From an uncultured Azospirillum sp. (GTDB taxonomy: Bacteria > Pseudomonadota > Alphaproteobacteria > Azospirillales > Azospirillaceae), in the NCBI GenBank assembly GCA_937960755.1, contig CALGOL010000406.1, forward strand, positions 1 through 8,398: a stretch of DNA of 8,398 bases, written 5' to 3'. Numbering within the stretch: position 1 is the stretch's first letter; each line of letters opens with the position of its first letter. The notes under the pieces are model-generated. The model saw nothing but the letters and a program-made list of their open reading frames with translations, was not told the origin of the DNA and ran no database searches. Below are positions 6,874 to 8,398 of this stretch, piece by piece. A program made the translations under genes and the position numbers.

Positions 6874-8398
6874 TCAGATGTTCGCGGACGAGCCGTACAA
6901 TGCCGCGACAGATTGACACGGGTTCGCCGTGCGCCAAAGCGGAAACTGCACTTGAATACTCGTTCCGACGCCTTTCCGGCTCTCCAGCCGCACCCGGCCG
7001 CCGTGCAGGTCGGTTAGCACCTTGACCAACGACAAGCCGAGCCCCAAGCCGCCGCTAGCGAGATCAGGTCGTTGGTTTTCTTGATAGAACGGATCGAAGA
7101 CGTGATGTTGATTTTCTTGCGCGATGCCGACGCCGTTGTCGACCACCTCGATGACGGCGGGCTCGCCCGGATATCCTTGCGCGCGGCAGCGCACCCGTCC
7201 GCCGGCAGGGGTGAATTTAACGGCGTTTGACATGAGGTTAAGCAGAATCTGCCGCACCGCCCGCGGGTCGCCGCGCAGGATGATGGAAGACGGCGCGCAG
7301 GCGTGAGTGAGCGTGACGCCACGCTTGACGGCCAGTTGCTCCACCATCGCGCAGCATTCCTCAACCGTCTGGACCAGATCGAAATCCTCCTCGTCCAGCG
7401 CGTAGGCCCCCCGTTCGATTCGCGTCGCGTCCAGCACGTCGCTGATGACGCCCAGCAGATGTTGACCCGACGAATGGATGTGCTCGGCGTATTTTACATA
7501 TCGCTCGTCGCCGAGTTCGCCAAAAACCCGCCCGAGCATCATTTCGGAAAAACCGATGATGGCGTTCAGCGGGGTGCGCAGCTCATGGCTGACGCCGGCG
7601 ATGAAGGCGGATTTGGCGCGGTCGGTGGCCACCGCCTTGCGTTCGGCGGAGCGCAAAGCGTCCTCGACGCGGCGAAAGCCGGTGATGTCTTCCAAAGACC
7701 ACAACGATAGCGCGCTTTGGGACATGCCGACGCCGACGCACAACAGCGGCCGATGGTTGATGGTGAACCAGCGTTCGCCGACGCCGGCGGCGCGGACGAC
7801 CGCGTCAAGCCCGGCGCCCGGCGGCAAGCTGGTGACCGAATCAGGATCGAAGCCCAGCGCGCGGGTCAGATCGGGCAGCGTCGCGCCTTCCAGCTCGTCG
7901 GCCATCATTTGGAAGGCGGCGCGGAAGGCGCGATTTGCCGCCAGGGTCCGTCCGTGCGGGTATTCGGCGTCATGCCGGGCGACGATGGACGGCTGGGCCA
8001 TGGCGTTGACGCACGAACGCACCAAACTGTCTTGCGAATCGACCCCCAGCGCCAGCCGGTCGATATCGGCGGCGATGCGGGAGATCAATTCGCCCCCGCG
8101 GTTGCGGCTTTCCAGCAATTGTTTAAGGCCGCGCCAACCCAAAACGCCGTCGTCGTCCCATTCCCGGCAACGCCCGGTGACGGTCTCCCGCCATAAGGAG
8201 AAGCTCGCCCGCGGCTCAAGCCGCTCGCCGTCGACGCTGACCGGTTTGTTGGGATCGCCGCCCCAGAACACCTCGCGCACCAATTCGCCGCGAAACGCCA
8301 GCAGCGTCAAAGTGCGGCCGTCCGGACCGCGCGCCGCCGTCGCGAGCATGCCGGCGGCGGGGCCAAGATTGAGCCCGGCGGCGGCGGGGTGGTTCGAC
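6874..8398 (-). CDS. Sensor histidine kinase, probable bacteriophytochrome (PHY-PAS-HisKA-HATPase_c), 3' part
   Basis: The frame is open across the right window edge, so the N-terminus is missing. The first Met, complementary to 8347-8349, is internal, but residues below are numbered from it. Residues 1-75 resemble the C-terminal half of a phytochrome PHY domain: TLLAFRGELVREVFWGGDP at 15-33, PRASF at 46-50 (the tongue PRxSF motif), then LWRETVTGR before a Trp and the connecting helix. A PAS-like region follows at about 115-225, then HisKA with SHELRTPLNAIIGF (254-267, phospho-His255). HATPase_c has an N-box around 367-378 (Asn371, Asn375), DNGVGI (404-409) and GGLGLGLSLVK (433-443). No membrane segment is visible, so it is probably a soluble cytosolic light sensor. 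The kinase assignment is certain; the phytochrome assignment rests on motif recall. The bilin-binding PAS-GAF part would lie upstream. It stops 20 bases before the regB ATG, suggesting cotranscription. Confidence 0.85.
   Translation of the reverse strand, partial: SNHPAAAGLNLGPAAGMLATAARGPDGRTLTLLAFRGELVREVFWGGDPNKPVSVDGERLEPRASFSLWRETVTGRCREWDDDGVLGWRGLKQLLESRNRGGELISRIAADIDRLALGVDSQDSLVRSCVNAMAQPSIVARHDAEYPHGRTLAANRAFRAAFQMMADELEGATLPDLTRALGFDPDSVTSLPPGAGLDAVVRAAGVGERWFTINHRPLLCVGVGMSQSALSLWSLEDITGFRRVEDALRSAERKAVATDRAKSAFIAGVSHELRTPLNAIIGFSEMMLGRVFGELGDERYVKYAEHIHSSGQHLLGVISDVLDATRIERGAYALDEEDFDLVQTVEECCAMVEQLAVKRGVTLTHACAPSSIILRGDPRAVRQILLNLMSNAVKFTPAGGRVRCRAQGYPGEPAVIEVVDNGVGIAQENQHHVFDPFYQENQRPDLASGGLGLGLSLVKVLTDLHGGRVRLESRKGVGTSIQVQFPLWRTANPCQSVAALYGSSANI

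Noticed and set aside
6128..6916. Plus-strand open frame of 262 codons antisense to regB
   Set aside because: It is Arg/Gln-rich low-complexity shadow sequence; regB is unambiguous on the other strand.
6854..6937. TTG at 6937 as the regB start, giving a 479-residue protein
   Set aside because: It would overlap the upstream kinase by 64 bases and add 28 residues not typical of RegB. The ATG at 6853 gives a family-like N-terminus.
8347..8349. Met at 8349 as the true start of the upstream kinase
   Set aside because: The frame stays open to the window edge, and the residues before it (such as GLNLGPAAG) continue the PHY-like domain, so the gene is truncated by the window.

Overview
The window reads as chromosomal DNA of an alphaproteobacterium, probably Rhodospirillales-like. 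By eye it has high G+C and GC-rich third positions. It carries a RegB/RegA (PrrBA/ActSR) redox pair with the full alphaproteobacterial signature motifs, and a nagZ-scpA-scpB order familiar from that class. The order-level placement is inference. No IS element, CRISPR array, tRNA, rRNA or obvious foreign island was seen. Coding density is very high: no gap between genes exceeds about 50 bases, and no promoter could be assigned, because both gene trains enter from outside the window.

Plus strand, 1-2845: the 3' part of nagZ (cytoplasmic muropeptide glucosaminidase), a small site-2-protease-type membrane metalloprotease (M50), then scpA and scpB, the kleisin and its winged-helix partner that complete the SMC condensin. 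Gaps are 24 and 9 bases, and scpA and scpB overlap by 4 bases (ATGA). This looks like one housekeeping operon joining cell-wall recycling, membrane proteolysis and chromosome segregation.

Minus strand, 8398-2856: five genes read leftwards. First comes the 3' part of a sensor histidine kinase whose N-terminal visible part matches the C-terminal half of a phytochrome PHY domain (WGG and PRASF tongue motifs), followed by a PAS-like region, HisKA and HATPase_c. Next are regB (six-helix membrane redox sensor kinase) and regA (Fis-type response regulator), overlapping by 1 base. An ExoD-family membrane protein and a CNNM/CorC-type transporter-like protein (DUF21, CBS pair, CorC_HlyC) follow, overlapping by 19 bases. 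The two trains converge with only 10 bases between the scpB and CorC-type stop codons.

The most interesting point is the neighbourhood of a probable bacteriophytochrome kinase with regBA. It suggests that red/far-red light and redox signals may meet in one operon and perhaps on one response regulator. The bilin-binding half lies outside the window, so this remains a well-motivated inference.
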